Origin: DATARH01 sp963705325
GTDB taxonomy: Bacteria > Pseudomonadota > Alphaproteobacteria > ATCC43930 > CGMCC-115725
Length of the DNA stretch: 64,000 nucleotides
Assembly: GCA_963705325.1 (NCBI GenBank)
Contig: OY970069.1
Span: forward strand, 5,518,001-5,582,000
Reading direction: 5' to 3'
Shown here: positions 10,946 through 19,095 of the stretch, one piece after another
How the letters are laid out: each line of letters begins with the position of its first letter
Numbering within the stretch: position 1 is the first letter of the stretch
The notes under the pieces: model-generated
Database searches by the model: none
The model's input: the letters and a program-made list of their open reading frames with translations, nothing else
Told to the model about the DNA's origin: nothing
Made by a program: the position numbers and the translations under genes

Positions 10946-11389
10946 ATGGCGGAAATAGCGGCGCCCAAGATGGCGGATGACGAACTGCTCAGAATGACGA
11001 CCGAAGTGGTGGCCGCTTATGTGAGCAACAATACCTTGGCGACGGGCCAACTCGGCGATGTAATTCACGCCGTCTACAACTCGCTGCGCGCGCTTGACGG
11101 CGCCGTGGCAGAACCACCGCCGGAAGTCCTCAAGCCTGCCGTGCCGCTGCGCAAGTCGATCACCCCCGAATACCTGATCTGCCTCGAAGACGGTAAGAAG
11201 CTGAAGATGCTGAAGCGGCATCTGCGCTCGACCTACAACATGACCCCCGACGAGTACCGGGCGAAATGGGGTCTGGGCGCCGATTACCCGATGGTGGCGC
11301 CGAAATACGCGCAGCAGCGCTCGGAATTTGCCAAGAAGATCGGGTTGGGTCGCGGCACCGGCCGCCGCTCGGCGCGCGGCAGAAAATAG
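10946..11389 (+). CDS. MucR/Ros family zinc-finger transcriptional regulator
   Basis: A 147-residue Ros/MucR protein, a global regulator family found in alphaproteobacteria that controls exopolysaccharide, motility, cell cycle and symbiosis or virulence genes by binding AT-rich DNA. The start MAEIAAPKMADDELLRMTTEVVAAYVSNN and the C-terminal block PLRKSITPEYLICLEDGKKLKMLKRHLRS..MTPDEYRAKWGL are diagnostic. The zinc ligands are C in YLICLEDG and the histidine of KRHL; the region is compact as in MucR. ATG at 10946 is chosen to match relatives. A strong terminator follows at once. Confidence 0.92.
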   Translation: MAEIAAPKMADDELLRMTTEVVAAYVSNNTLATGQLGDVIHAVYNSLRALDGAVAEPPPEVLKPAVPLRKSITPEYLICLEDGKKLKMLKRHLRSTYNMTPDEYRAKWGLGADYPMVAPKYAQQRSEFAKKIGLGRGTGRRSARGRK

Positions 11390-11410
11390 CGCTCCTCCGG
11401 CGTAAAACGA

Positions 11411-11436
11411 AAAGGGGCGCCGCGGCGCCCCTTTTT
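11411..11436 (+). terminator. Rho-independent terminator after mucR
   Basis: A perfect GC stem AGGGGCGCC-GC-GGCGCCCCT followed by five T residues, 22 bases after the mucR stop. It ends the mucR transcript. Confidence 0.88.
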
Positions 11437-11457
11437 GTTGCGCGTTCGAAAACGAGC

Positions 11458-11556
11458 CTAAATCGAGGGCAAGCGGCCAGAAACGAGGACCACCGCCAGC
11501 AGGCAGGCGCCGATGATGAGGATGCCGGCGAGGGTGTTTGAGGCGTAGGCGGCCAT
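11458..11556 (-). CDS. Very small single-pass membrane protein
   Basis: A 32-residue protein, MAAYASNTLAG... then a hydrophobic helix (ILIIGACLLAVVLV) and short polar end SGRLPSI. AGGGAAGAG lies 8-14 bases upstream of the ATG, a good ribosome binding site. The frame extends upstream to 11646 with no membrane or family features, so the short form is preferred. It converges with mucR beyond the terminator. No family is recognised and it may be a stress-type small membrane protein; this rests on composition only. Confidence 0.45.
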   Translation of the reverse strand: MAAYASNTLAGILIIGACLLAVVLVSGRLPSI

Positions 11557-11724
11557 GCGGGCTCTTCCCTGCTCCGAGGAATAATGGTCGACGCGTCGCA
11601 AGTCCGATGCCAACTCGAGGAGCCAAACCGCCAGTGTCCCCGACACGTTGCCTCTAACGGATGCCCGGGTGCATCGCAGACAGCGATCGGTGCTAATTTG
11701 GCCACAATTTCATGTTATGTAGAC

Positions 11725-11741
11725 AATATCGCAACGATATT
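11725..11741. promoter_or_regulatory. AT-rich palindrome, candidate operator
   Basis: AATATCG-CAA-CGATATT, two perfect 7-base arms with a 3-base spacer in an AT-rich pocket upstream of gcdH and downstream (in space) of mucR. The core ATATCGCAA recurs in a second palindrome at 63764-63785. It may bind a dimeric regulator; which one is unknown. Confidence 0.4.
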
Positions 11742-12151
11742 ATCCTCAGTCGCGGATGAGTGACATCGCCGGCATATTCAATCGGGACTGCGACCTGGGG
11801 CCGAATGCGGCCGGCTGGGCGCGCCGCCGCGCTCGCACCGCCTGCCTCAACCAGACCGGGAGGGCCATCCGCCGTTCCGCCGCTGTCTTCTCGCTGTTAC
11901 CGCCGCTGTTATTCCGGTGTTCCCGCGCTGTATTCGCCGCTGCCATTTTTGGATTTCGCCGCGGATTTGCTCGATTTCTGGAGCTCCCGCGCTCGCCGGT
12001 AACAGCAAACCGCCCCAATTTTTCAACCGCCGCGCGTGACTGCCGGCTGTTCGGCGCGGCCGATCCTCCGCGGCAGCCTTCTCTCCGATCGGCCTTCCCG
12101 TCCCGGTGGCCCGACCCGCTATACTCCGCCTCTCACGATCCGAGGCCATTC
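11742..12151. other. Gene-poor stretch upstream of gcdH with long inverted repeat
   Basis: About 410 bases with no recognisable gene, although frames stay open on both strands. It has a 10-base inverted repeat GCTGTTACCG (11893-11902) and CGGTAACAGC (11997-12006) bracketing a 94-base segment with repeated CCGCTGT-type units. It probably contains the gcdH leader and promoter; a structured RNA is possible but unproven. Confidence 0.35.
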
Positions 12152-13339
12152 ATGAGCACATCGAAAACCGAGGCCGCCGAGTTCGATTGGGCGGACCCGC
12201 TGCGCTTCGACGACCTGTTGATCGAGGATGAGCGGCTCATCCGCGACAGCGCCCGCGCTTATTGCCAGGACAAGTTGATGCCCCGGGTGCTCTCGGCGCA
12301 TCGCGAGGAGCGCTTCGACCGCGAGATTTACGATGAAATGGGCGAACTGGGCTTTCTCGGCGCGACGATCGACGGCTACGGCTGCGCCGGCATCTCCTAT
12401 ACCGCCTACGGCCTGATCGCCCGCGAGGTCGAGCGCGTCGACAGCGCCTACCGCTCGGCGATGGGCGTGCAGTCGAGCCTGGCGATGCACCCGATCCATG
12501 CCTTCGGCAGCGAAGAGCAACGGCAAAAATATCTGCCGAAGATGGCGACCGGCGAATGGGTCGGCTGCTTTGGCCTGACCGAGCCCGACCACGGTTCCGA
12601 CCCCGGCAGCATGGCAAGCCGCGCCAAGGCGGTCCCGGGCGGCTACCGCCTCACCGGCAACAAGATCTGGATCACCAACGCGCCGATCGCCGACGTCCTC
12701 GTGGTGTGGGCCAAGACCGAGGACGGGCAAATCCGCGGCTTCATCCTCGAACGCGGCATGGAGGGACTGAAGACCCCAAAGATCGAAGGCAAGTTCTCGA
12801 TGCGCGCCTCGCCGACCGGCGAGATCGTCATGGACGAGGTGTTCGTCCCGGAAGAGAACCTCTTGCCCAATGTGCGCGGGTTGCGCGGGCCGTTCTCGGC
12901 CTTGAACAACGCCCGCTACGGCATTGCGTGGGGGGCGATGGGCGCGGCCGAATTTTGCTGGCACGCGGCGCGCGACTACACCATGGCGCGCAAGCAGTTC
13001 GGCCGGCCGCTCGCCGCCAACCAGCTGATCCAAAAGAAGCTCGTCGACATGCAGACCGAGATCACCCTCGGGCTGCACGCCTGTTTGCGCCTCGGCCGCC
13101 TCAAGGACGAGCACCGCGACACGCCGGAAATGGTCTCGATCCTCAAACGCAACAACGCCGGGAAGGCGCTCGACATCGCCCGGGTCGCGCGCGACATGCA
13201 TGGCGGCAACGGCATCTCCGACGAGTTTCACGTGATCCGCCACGTGATGAATTTGGAAACGGTCAACACCTACGAGGGCACGCACGACATCCACGCGCTG
13301 ATCTTGGGTCGCGCGCAGACCGGCATCCCGGCCTTCTAG
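12152..13339 (+). CDS. gcdH: Glutaryl-CoA dehydrogenase
   Basis: A 395-residue acyl-CoA dehydrogenase that oxidatively decarboxylates glutaryl-CoA to crotonyl-CoA in lysine, tryptophan and benzoyl-type catabolism. The glutaryl-CoA dehydrogenase signatures are clear: RSAMGVQSSLAMHPI, CFGLTEPDHGSDPGSM, TGNKIWITNAP, ARYGIAWGAMGAAEFCWHAARDYT, MHGGNGISDEFHVIRH and the catalytic-Glu segment NTYEGTHDIHALILGRAQTG. ATG at 12152 matches family starts. The open extension to 11756 is Arg/Pro-rich and unlike any relative. It converges with the Doc-like gene (4-base overlap). Confidence 0.92.
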   Translation: MSTSKTEAAEFDWADPLRFDDLLIEDERLIRDSARAYCQDKLMPRVLSAHREERFDREIYDEMGELGFLGATIDGYGCAGISYTAYGLIAREVERVDSAYRSAMGVQSSLAMHPIHAFGSEEQRQKYLPKMATGEWVGCFGLTEPDHGSDPGSMASRAKAVPGGYRLTGNKIWITNAPIADVLVVWAKTEDGQIRGFILERGMEGLKTPKIEGKFSMRASPTGEIVMDEVFVPEENLLPNVRGLRGPFSALNNARYGIAWGAMGAAEFCWHAARDYTMARKQFGRPLAANQLIQKKLVDMQTEITLGLHACLRLGRLKDEHRDTPEMVSILKRNNAGKALDIARVARDMHGGNGISDEFHVIRHVMNLETVNTYEGTHDIHALILGRAQTGIPAF

Positions 13340-13737
13340 CCGACGGGGGTCATCCAGTCCTTGAACCACCGGGCGACGCCGGCCTGGCTGAGCCTCCCGG
13401 CGAAAAATTCGAACAATTGCTCTTCGGCGCGTTCGCGATTGGCTCCGAGATCGAGCGCCAAACCGTTGGCCTCGAGCAAGGCGACCGCGGCGCGGTAAGC
13501 GGTACGCTCGTTAGCGGCGGCGAAGGCCTTGGCGCCGGCAATGGCGACGAGCAGGGACATAGCGAGGGTCGCATAATCCTGGTCCATGAAATAGACCCAG
13601 ACATTCCACGGCCGCTTGGCCGCAATCTCAAGAGCGGCGCGGTCGAGAAGTTGATGTCGCTCGCCCGCTTTCGCAGCCTCTTCCCGGTTGAGCGCGACGA
13701 TCGCGTCGACCGAAACCCAACGCGGCTCGCTGGGCAA
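13336..13737 (-). CDS. Doc/Fic-like protein with degenerate catalytic motif
   Basis: A 133-residue protein resembling death-on-curing (Doc) proteins of the Fic fold: WVSVDAIVALNREE at the start, a central DRAALEIAAKRPWN segment and MSLLVAIAGAKAFAAANERTAYRAAVALLEANGL. In active Fic/Doc enzymes the loop reads HxFxDGNKR; here the His is Lys70, the acidic residue is Ala74, the Gly is Ala75 and the Lys is Glu77. It is therefore probably inactive as an AMP transferase or kinase. No Phd-type antitoxin gene lies beside it. It is followed upstream by a DUF442 phosphatase gene on the same strand. Confidence 0.65.
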   Translation of the reverse strand: MPSEPRWVSVDAIVALNREEAAKAGERHQLLDRAALEIAAKRPWNVWVYFMDQDYATLAMSLLVAIAGAKAFAAANERTAYRAAVALLEANGLALDLGANRERAEEQLFEFFAGRLSQAGVARWFKDWMTPVG

Positions 13738-13747
13738 GGCGGGGCGG

Positions 13748-14182
13748 CTAGAGCAGCCGGGCGGCGAGCGCCGTGACCGCCGAGATGTCGACGCCGTTGC
13801 GCGCGCCGAGCGCGACCAACGCCACTGGATCGGCGCCCTCGCGCAGCCGGGTCAGCGCCCAGATCATCGTCGAACGGGTGCCGCTGCGGCAATGCGCGAC
13901 CAGCGGCCCCACCGCGCCTTTCAGCACGGCGGCGAACGCATCGATATCAGCCCGGGTCAGCGTAGCGGCCACAAATGGGACGTGGTGATAGGCAATGCCA
14001 TGCGCCGCGCAGAGCTGCCGCGCCTCCTCGGCGGTCAGTTGACCCGGATCCTCGCCATCCGGACGGTTGTTGACGATAACCTTCGTGCCCGCGGCGGCGA
14101 GCGCCTCGATATTGTCGCGGGTTAGCGCGCCGGTGGCGGTCACGCCCGGCGCGAGTTCCATCAGCGGCGGCAAGGTCGGCAT
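13748..14182 (-). CDS. TIGR01244/DUF442 family phosphatase-like protein
   Basis: About 144 residues. The fold is that of cysteine-based dual-specificity phosphatases, with the P-loop HCRSGTRST (CX5R). N-terminal MELAPGVTATGAL and VIVNNRPDGEDPGQ are typical of the domain found alone or fused to metallo-beta-lactamases (Blh, SQR-linked). Members are linked to sulfide and persulfide metabolism or bacterial stress, but the substrate is unproven. Start ATG 14182 or 14197; the shorter is closer to relatives. A terminator hairpin of the upstream regulator gene sits just before it. Confidence 0.78.
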   Translation of the reverse strand: MPTLPPLMELAPGVTATGALTRDNIEALAAAGTKVIVNNRPDGEDPGQLTAEEARQLCAAHGIAYHHVPFVAATLTRADIDAFAAVLKGAVGPLVAHCRSGTRSTMIWALTRLREGADPVALVALGARNGVDISAVTALAARLL

Positions 14183-14203
14183 GGGATGGCTCCGCAAAGC
14201 AAA

Positions 14204-14227
14204 ACGGGCTGCAGAGTCGCAGCCCGT
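14204..14227 (-). terminator. Rho-independent terminator of the LdtR-like gene
   Basis: On the minus strand a 9-bp stem (ACGGGCTGC / GCAGCCCGT) with a 6-base loop is followed by TTTGCTTTGC. It lies 47 bases beyond the regulator stop. Confidence 0.8.
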
Positions 14228-14273
14228 CTCGGTTCCGTCACCAGAAAAGTGGGAGAGGCCCCCCGAAGGGATG

Positions 14274-14747
14274 TTAGGCGGCGTATTGCCCCGGACGCTG
14301 AACGAGATCGCCCGCGCGGATCCAGAAGCGCTCGAGACGGCGCAGTGTCACCGTCGCGGAGTTGAGGTCCTCCGGCGTGATCGCGGTCTGGTTCAGCATC
14401 TCGGCGTGGCGCTGATGCATCGCCTGCAGGCGGTCGCGCAGCTTCGAGCCCTTGTCGGTCAGCCGGACGTGGATCGAGCGGCGATCGTGCACCGAGCGCT
14501 CCTGCGCCAGATAGCCGTTCTCGACCATCTTCTTGACGTTGTACGACACGTTCGAGCCGAGGTAGCAGCCGCGCAAGGTCAGCTCGCCGACCGTCATCTC
14601 GGCGTCGCCAATATTGAACAGCATCAGGCCCTGAACGTTGTTGATGTCGTGGATGCCGAGCCCGTCGAGCTCGAGCTTCACGACCTCGAGAAAGTGCCGG
14701 TGAAGCCGCTCGACAAGCGAGATCACCTCAAGATAGCCATTGTCCAT
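14274..14747 (-). CDS. ldtR: MarR family regulator, LdtR-like
   Basis: A 157-residue winged-helix MarR protein. The DNA-binding part reads MTVGELTLRGCYLGSNVSYNVKK, then MVENGYL and the wing HDRRSIHVRLTDKG. This wording is typical of the alphaproteobacterial LdtR group, known from Liberibacter and Sinorhizobium to control L,D-transpeptidase and osmotic-stress genes by binding small ligands. Cys residue in RGCYLGS is characteristic. Gene name is by family resemblance only. It is monocistronic with its own terminator, and the 3-hydroxyisobutyrate dehydrogenase gene ends about 60 bases upstream. Confidence 0.8.
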   Translation of the reverse strand: MDNGYLEVISLVERLHRHFLEVVKLELDGLGIHDINNVQGLMLFNIGDAEMTVGELTLRGCYLGSNVSYNVKKMVENGYLAQERSVHDRRSIHVRLTDKGSKLRDRLQAMHQRHAEMLNQTAITPEDLNSATVTLRRLERFWIRAGDLVQRPGQYAA

Positions 14748-14810
14748 TGTCGCCCCGTTAGGCCGCCGTCTCGTCGAAAACCTAACGAGGTTTGTGTTAA
14801 TTTTCCGTTT

Positions 14811-15710
14811 TCACGCGCTGTTTTCGTTGCGTCGGACCATCTGCATGATGGCCGAGAAATCGAGCCCGCCCCTACCGCCGTCGACAAAGAGTTGGTAGAG
14901 GTTGGCGGCGGCCGCGCCCAAGGGAGTCGCCGCCGCAGCGGTGCCAGCCGCTTGCTGCGAAAGCCGCAAATCTTTCAGCATGTTGGCGGCGGTGAACCCG
15001 GCGGTGTAGCCGCGGTTCGACGGCGCCGCCGGCACCGGTCCCGGCATAGGGCAGTAATTGGTCATCGCCCAGCATTGGCTGGTCGAGGTGCTGCAGATGT
15101 CCCACAGCGTTTGCGCCGGAAGCCCGAGTTTTTCAGCGAGCGCGAATCCCTCGCACACCCCGATCATCGACACGGCGAGCATCATGTTGTTGCAGATTTT
15201 CGCAGTCTGCCCAGCCCCCGAAGGCCCGGCGTGGACGATAGTACGGCCCATCTTTTCGAGAATCGGCCGGGCCTTGGCGAAGGCCGCGTCGGCGCCGCCG
15301 ACCATGAAGGTCAGCGTCGCCGCCGCAGCGCCGATAGTTCCGCCCGAGACCGGCGCGTCGATCATCTCCAGCCCAGCCTTTGCCGCCTCCTCGGCGACCA
15401 GCTGGGCGGTCTCGACGTCGATGGTCGAGCAATCGATCAAGAGCGCGCCCTTCTTCGCCTTGGCGATGATCCCGTTCGGGCCGAGATAGACCGCGCGCAC
15501 CTGCGGCCCGGCGGGCAGCATGGTCACGACGATGTCGCCCGCGGCGGCCGCCTCGGCGATGCTCGAAGCTCCCTGTCCGCCCTGCTCGGACAGCGCGGCG
15601 ACTTGCGCCGCGGCGAGGTCGTAGCCGGTGACCCGGTGCTGCGCCTTGACCAGGTTGGCCGACATCGGGCCGCCCATATTGCCGAGGCCGATAAAGCCGA
15701 TCGTCGCCAT
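14811..15710 (-). CDS. mmsB: 3-hydroxyisobutyrate dehydrogenase
   Basis: A 299-residue NAD-dependent enzyme of valine degradation, oxidising 3-hydroxyisobutyrate to methylmalonate semialdehyde. The Rossmann motif GFIGLGNMGGPMSANL, substrate motif DAPVSGGTIGA, catalytic-Lys motif GAGQTAKICNN and the C-terminal KDLRLSQ are all present. It follows the 3-hydroxyisobutyryl-CoA hydrolase gene by 15 bases on the same strand, so the two consecutive valine-pathway steps are likely coexpressed, downstream of a ring-hydroxylating dioxygenase. Confidence 0.93.
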   Translation of the reverse strand: MATIGFIGLGNMGGPMSANLVKAQHRVTGYDLAAAQVAALSEQGGQGASSIAEAAAAGDIVVTMLPAGPQVRAVYLGPNGIIAKAKKGALLIDCSTIDVETAQLVAEEAAKAGLEMIDAPVSGGTIGAAAATLTFMVGGADAAFAKARPILEKMGRTIVHAGPSGAGQTAKICNNMMLAVSMIGVCEGFALAEKLGLPAQTLWDICSTSTSQCWAMTNYCPMPGPVPAAPSNRGYTAGFTAANMLKDLRLSQQAAGTAAAATPLGAAAANLYQLFVDGGRGGLDFSAIMQMVRRNENSA

Positions 15711-15725
15711 CTTCCCGATCCTCCG

Positions 15726-16805
15726 TCAGTCGAATGTCAATTCACCCTCGCCGAGCGGCGCGAAATAGGCCTCCGCCGTGCGCTCGTCGACCTCGGCAAG
15801 GCTCGCCGGGCGCCAATGCGGTCGCTGATCCTTGTCGACCAGTGCCGCGCGCACGCCCTCGTAGAAGTCGTGCGCCGCCATGACGTGCTGGGTCATTCGA
15901 TATTCAAGCCGAAGCGCCGCTTCAAGGTCGAGCCCCTGCCCCAGGGTCAATTGGCGCGACGTGATGCGCAGGCTGGTCGGCGATTTGGTCAGCAGCAAGG
16001 CGCGGGTTTCGGCCGCCCATTGGGGATCGCCGGTTTCGGACTGCAGCGCGTCGAGGATGGCCTCGATGCTGTCGCCGGTGAAGCAGCGGTCGATCACCGC
16101 GCGTCGTGCGGCTAGCGGCGGCGGGCCTGGATCCTCGTTGAAGCGATCGAGTACCGCCTCGACCTGCGCCCGCTCCCGCCCGTCCTCCCAGGCAAGGCCG
16201 GTCAGCGCCGCGCGCAGCTCAGGCACGCGCTCGTGGGGCACGAAATGCGTCGCGAACCCGCAGTAGAGCGCATCGGCGGCGCCGAGCCGCACACCGGTGA
16301 GGCCGAGATAGCGGCCGATATGCCCTGGACAGAGATTGAGGAAGCGCGTCGCGCCGACATCGGGAAAAAGCCCGATCCCGGTTTCCGGCATCGCGAACAT
16401 CGAATTCTCGGTCGCGACTCGATAGGCGCCGTTGACCGAAATTCCGGCGCCGCCGCCCATGGTGATGCCGTCGATGATCGCGACATAGGGCCTCGGATAA
16501 TGGTGGATAAAGCTGATGATCCGGTATTCCTCGGCGAAGAAGACCGAGGTGAAGGACCGGTCGCCGGAGAGGCCCTTGCCTGCCTCATAGACCGCGCGCA
16601 CATCGCCGCCAGCGCAGAAAGCGCGGTCGCCAGCGCCCTCGATCAGCACGGCATGGACTGCCGGATCGGCAGCCCAATTGCGCAAGGCAGGATCGAACTG
16701 CCGGTACATGCCAAGCGTGAAGGCGTTCAAGGCCTGCGGCCGGTTCAGCAGCACCGTGCCGACGCCGCCCTCACGGCCGAACAGGATGTCGTCGCTATCG
16801 CTCAA
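15726..16805 (-). CDS. 3-hydroxyisobutyryl-CoA hydrolase (enoyl-CoA hydratase/isomerase family)
   Basis: About 359 residues, crotonase superfamily with the HIBCH C-terminal extension (ECH_2). Seen: VGTVLLNRPQALNAF, the oxyanion segment GAGDRAFCAGGDVRAVYEAGK, DGITMGGGAGISVNG and the catalytic PETGIGLFPDVGAT. It hydrolyses 3-hydroxyisobutyryl-CoA in valine catabolism. The start is inferred to be TTG at 16805, overlapping the TGA of the dioxygenase beta gene (TTGA); this gives normal length. The frame is open to 17105 but overlaps the beta-subunit gene there. Confidence 0.86.
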   Translation of the reverse strand: MSDSDDILFGREGGVGTVLLNRPQALNAFTLGMYRQFDPALRNWAADPAVHAVLIEGAGDRAFCAGGDVRAVYEAGKGLSGDRSFTSVFFAEEYRIISFIHHYPRPYVAIIDGITMGGGAGISVNGAYRVATENSMFAMPETGIGLFPDVGATRFLNLCPGHIGRYLGLTGVRLGAADALYCGFATHFVPHERVPELRAALTGLAWEDGRERAQVEAVLDRFNEDPGPPPLAARRAVIDRCFTGDSIEAILDALQSETGDPQWAAETRALLLTKSPTSLRITSRQLTLGQGLDLEAALRLEYRMTQHVMAAHDFYEGVRAALVDKDQRPHWRPASLAEVDERTAEAYFAPLGEGELTFD

Positions 16806-17275
16806 AGCGGGATGACGAGAAGCGTGTCGATTTTCTGGCTGTCGAGCACGACGAGGCGCTCGATAAAGCGGAAGGGCGCGCGGCCGACATCGATGCGATC
16901 GAGATATCGGCCGGTGGCGAAAAGGCTCATCCCGCCATCGTGCATGATGCGCGCGATAAAGAAGTTGGAGCGCGTCTCGGCAACCTTGCCGTCGAGCGTC
17001 AGGATGCGGGTCGGCCCGAGTAAATGGCGGTAGCGGTGTTCCTCGAACATCAGCACGCGGCGCAGCGAAGTGACCCGATCGACGAGCATGCCGCGCGAGG
17101 CGCAATAGATCACGCCGTGCTGGTAACCCGCCTCATGGCTCTCGCGGTCAGTGATCAGATAACGACAATCGTCGCCAAAAAAATCCGGCCATTCCTCGAG
17201 CCGGTCGTCGTCTATGCAATCGGCATAGGCCGCCATCAGCTCATGGATGCCGAGCCGCACCTTGTCATCGGACAT
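16802..17275 (-). CDS. Aromatic-ring-hydroxylating dioxygenase, small (beta) subunit
   Basis: A 157-residue SnoaL/NTF2-fold protein of the ring-hydroxylating dioxygenase beta family: AAYADCIDDDRLEEWPDFFGDDCRYLI, EAGYQHGVIYCASRGMLVDRV, FEEHRYRHLLGP and ETRSNFFIARI. It stabilises the alpha3beta3 hexamer. It starts 8 bases after the alpha subunit stop and its own stop overlaps the next gene start, so all are one operon. Closest in style to benzoate/anthranilate-type beta subunits. Confidence 0.88.
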   Translation of the reverse strand: MSDDKVRLGIHELMAAYADCIDDDRLEEWPDFFGDDCRYLITDRESHEAGYQHGVIYCASRGMLVDRVTSLRRVLMFEEHRYRHLLGPTRILTLDGKVAETRSNFFIARIMHDGGMSLFATGRYLDRIDVGRAPFRFIERLVVLDSQKIDTLLVIPL

Positions 17276-17283
17276 GCTGGGGC

Positions 17284-18531
17284 TCAGACGCCGGTGACCG
17301 CGCGATACTTCTTCCAGAAGCCGCGGATTGCCGCCTCGCTGGCGCGGAAGGTTTGCGACTGCGCTTCGTGGCCGCCCATCATGACGATGCCGTCGCCGTC
17401 ATCGTTGTCTTTTAGCGCGCGCTGAACGAACCCGCCGACGCAGCCGTCCTCCATCGAGATATAGCCAGCGGCGCCGATCAGATTGCCCTGACGCAGCCGT
17501 CGTTCCCGCATTGCCGAGTCGTCGCTGTCGAATCCGAGATGCACCCAGTCGAGCTCGGTCTTGTCGACGCCACGCGGGCGGATGACCCGTACCGCGATGG
17601 TGTTTCGCACCTGCTGCAACACCATGTTGGGGAAGACGGTCAGAATCTGCACCGAGACCTGGTCGCCGAACTCGTCGACCGACTCGACGACCGAGTTGTC
17701 TTCGAGCTTGAGGTCGGTGTCGGAGCGCAGCTGCGCCGCCTTGTAGTCAGCGTCCTCGGCAGCGTAGTCGAGCTTGGCCTGGCTGAAATGATGGCCGCCA
17801 TCCTCGCTGATATTGATGCTGCCTGGCATTGACAGGCGGTTGATGCGGAACGTCGTCAGGAACGAGTGCAGGATCGAGGCGTGGTAGGTGTCCTTGACGT
17901 TCTCGGCGTAAAGCTTCCAGTTGTTGGGCAGGATCTGCGTTGAACGGCCGATGATGTGCGTCGGCCGTCCTTCAAGCACTCGCTTCAAGCCGCCGACCAC
18001 GACCGGGCCAAGATAGGTCAGCAGGTCGGTGACCGTGTCGCTGAACGTGCCGAAGACGAGGCCGCACAGCTCCGCGACGCGCAGGCGCTGGAGATGGTGC
18101 TCCTCCTTGTGGAACTCGGGCGCCATGCCGCCCTGGCGCTTCACCCCCTTCTCGAAAGCGACACCGGTGAGTTGGCCGGTGAGATCGTAGCTCCAGCCGT
18201 GATAGATGCAGGTGATCTCTCGCCCGTGCCCCTTGTTCTTGAGGCACAACAAGTTGCCGCGGTGAGCGCAGCGGTTGACGAACGCATTGATCGCGCCGTC
18301 CTCGCCGCGGGTAACGACGATCGCCACCTCACCAACCGTCGTCGCCACCCAGTCGCCGGGATTGGGAATCTCGCCGGTGAGGCAGAGATAGCTCCACGTC
18401 TCGCCCTTGAAGATTGTCTCCTGCTCGATCGCATATTGCTGCGGGTCGGTGTAGACCCGGAACGGCACTTCGCTGAGCGCGTTCGAGTGCCATGAAACTG
18501 CTCCGTCAAACCTCACGTCATGGACCGACAT
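17284..18531 (-). CDS. Rieske non-heme iron ring-hydroxylating dioxygenase, large (alpha) subunit
   Basis: A 415-residue catalytic subunit. The Rieske [2Fe-2S] ligands are Cys88, His90 (CAHRG) and Cys108, His111 (CIYHGW). The mononuclear iron site follows in ENVKDTYHASILH with His217 and His222 and bridging Asp214; the third ligand should be the Asp of MEDGCVGG near residue 370. It resembles benzoate/anthranilate-type dioxygenases, hydroxylating an aromatic acid to a cis-diol. No reductase or ferredoxin gene is next to it, so electrons must come from a component elsewhere. First gene of a leftward operon ending at mmsB. Confidence 0.9.
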   Translation of the reverse strand: MSVHDVRFDGAVSWHSNALSEVPFRVYTDPQQYAIEQETIFKGETWSYLCLTGEIPNPGDWVATTVGEVAIVVTRGEDGAINAFVNRCAHRGNLLCLKNKGHGREITCIYHGWSYDLTGQLTGVAFEKGVKRQGGMAPEFHKEEHHLQRLRVAELCGLVFGTFSDTVTDLLTYLGPVVVGGLKRVLEGRPTHIIGRSTQILPNNWKLYAENVKDTYHASILHSFLTTFRINRLSMPGSINISEDGGHHFSQAKLDYAAEDADYKAAQLRSDTDLKLEDNSVVESVDEFGDQVSVQILTVFPNMVLQQVRNTIAVRVIRPRGVDKTELDWVHLGFDSDDSAMRERRLRQGNLIGAAGYISMEDGCVGGFVQRALKDNDDGDGIVMMGGHEAQSQTFRASEAAIRGFWKKYRAVTGV

Positions 18532-18607
18532 CGCGTCCTCTCGGCTGAAGCAATCGCTGGCGGAACTATGCGCCCGGGGCGCTGCTTACGTCCACTGCGC
18601 TAACGCT

Positions 18608-18907
18608 TCAGTGCGGCGCGTCAGGCCACGGCTTCACGGGCTTGGTCTCGCCCGGCTGCAACCCGCCAAGATGCTCTAATATCTGCTGATAGTCCGGGCT
18701 GTCGGGCTTGTAGTCGATCTCACCTTCGCCTGCGCCGCCACCCGGCAGCGGCGCCCGCAACCGCAGGTGGATCGTGCCGTCGGGCAGCATCGTCGCCACA
18801 CCGATATATTCGGCTTCGGCCGCCCGGAGCGACCACAACGTCAGCATGGCGATGGCCAGTGCCAACAAGCGCCGCCGCGTCGTCGATGTGAAATCCCGCA
18901 TACTCAT
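18608..18907 (-). CDS. Small exported hypothetical protein
   Basis: A 99-residue protein. Basic start MSMRDFTSTTRRRL, hydrophobic LALAIAMLTLWSL and AEAE cleavage region give a signal peptide of about 32 residues. The mature part is hydrophilic with a Gly-rich loop (PLPGGGAGEGEIDYKPDSPDY) and a Pro-rich tail. No family recognised. It stands alone between the dioxygenase operon and a rightward group of small membrane and secreted proteins. Confidence 0.62.
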   Translation of the reverse strand: MSMRDFTSTTRRRLLALAIAMLTLWSLRAAEAEYIGVATMLPDGTIHLRLRAPLPGGGAGEGEIDYKPDSPDYQQILEHLGGLQPGETKPVKPWPDAPH

Positions 18908-19095
18908 GGACTCGCATACTCATAAACATGCGAGCAATAAGTGCCCGCATCCCTTGGCTCGGCGAAAGTTCCAATGGGCATCCGCGGGCCTTCCCGGGCA
19001 GCGGCAGTCCAAATACTCGCTTAACAATCTGCGGTAATCGTTCTAGATTAATTGTGGACGGTCTGGACTCGGTGGCGAATTCGGAGCACCCACAG

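Noticed and set aside
11756..12151. N-terminal extension of gcdH
   Set aside because: No homology, Arg/Pro-rich and inconsistent with family length.
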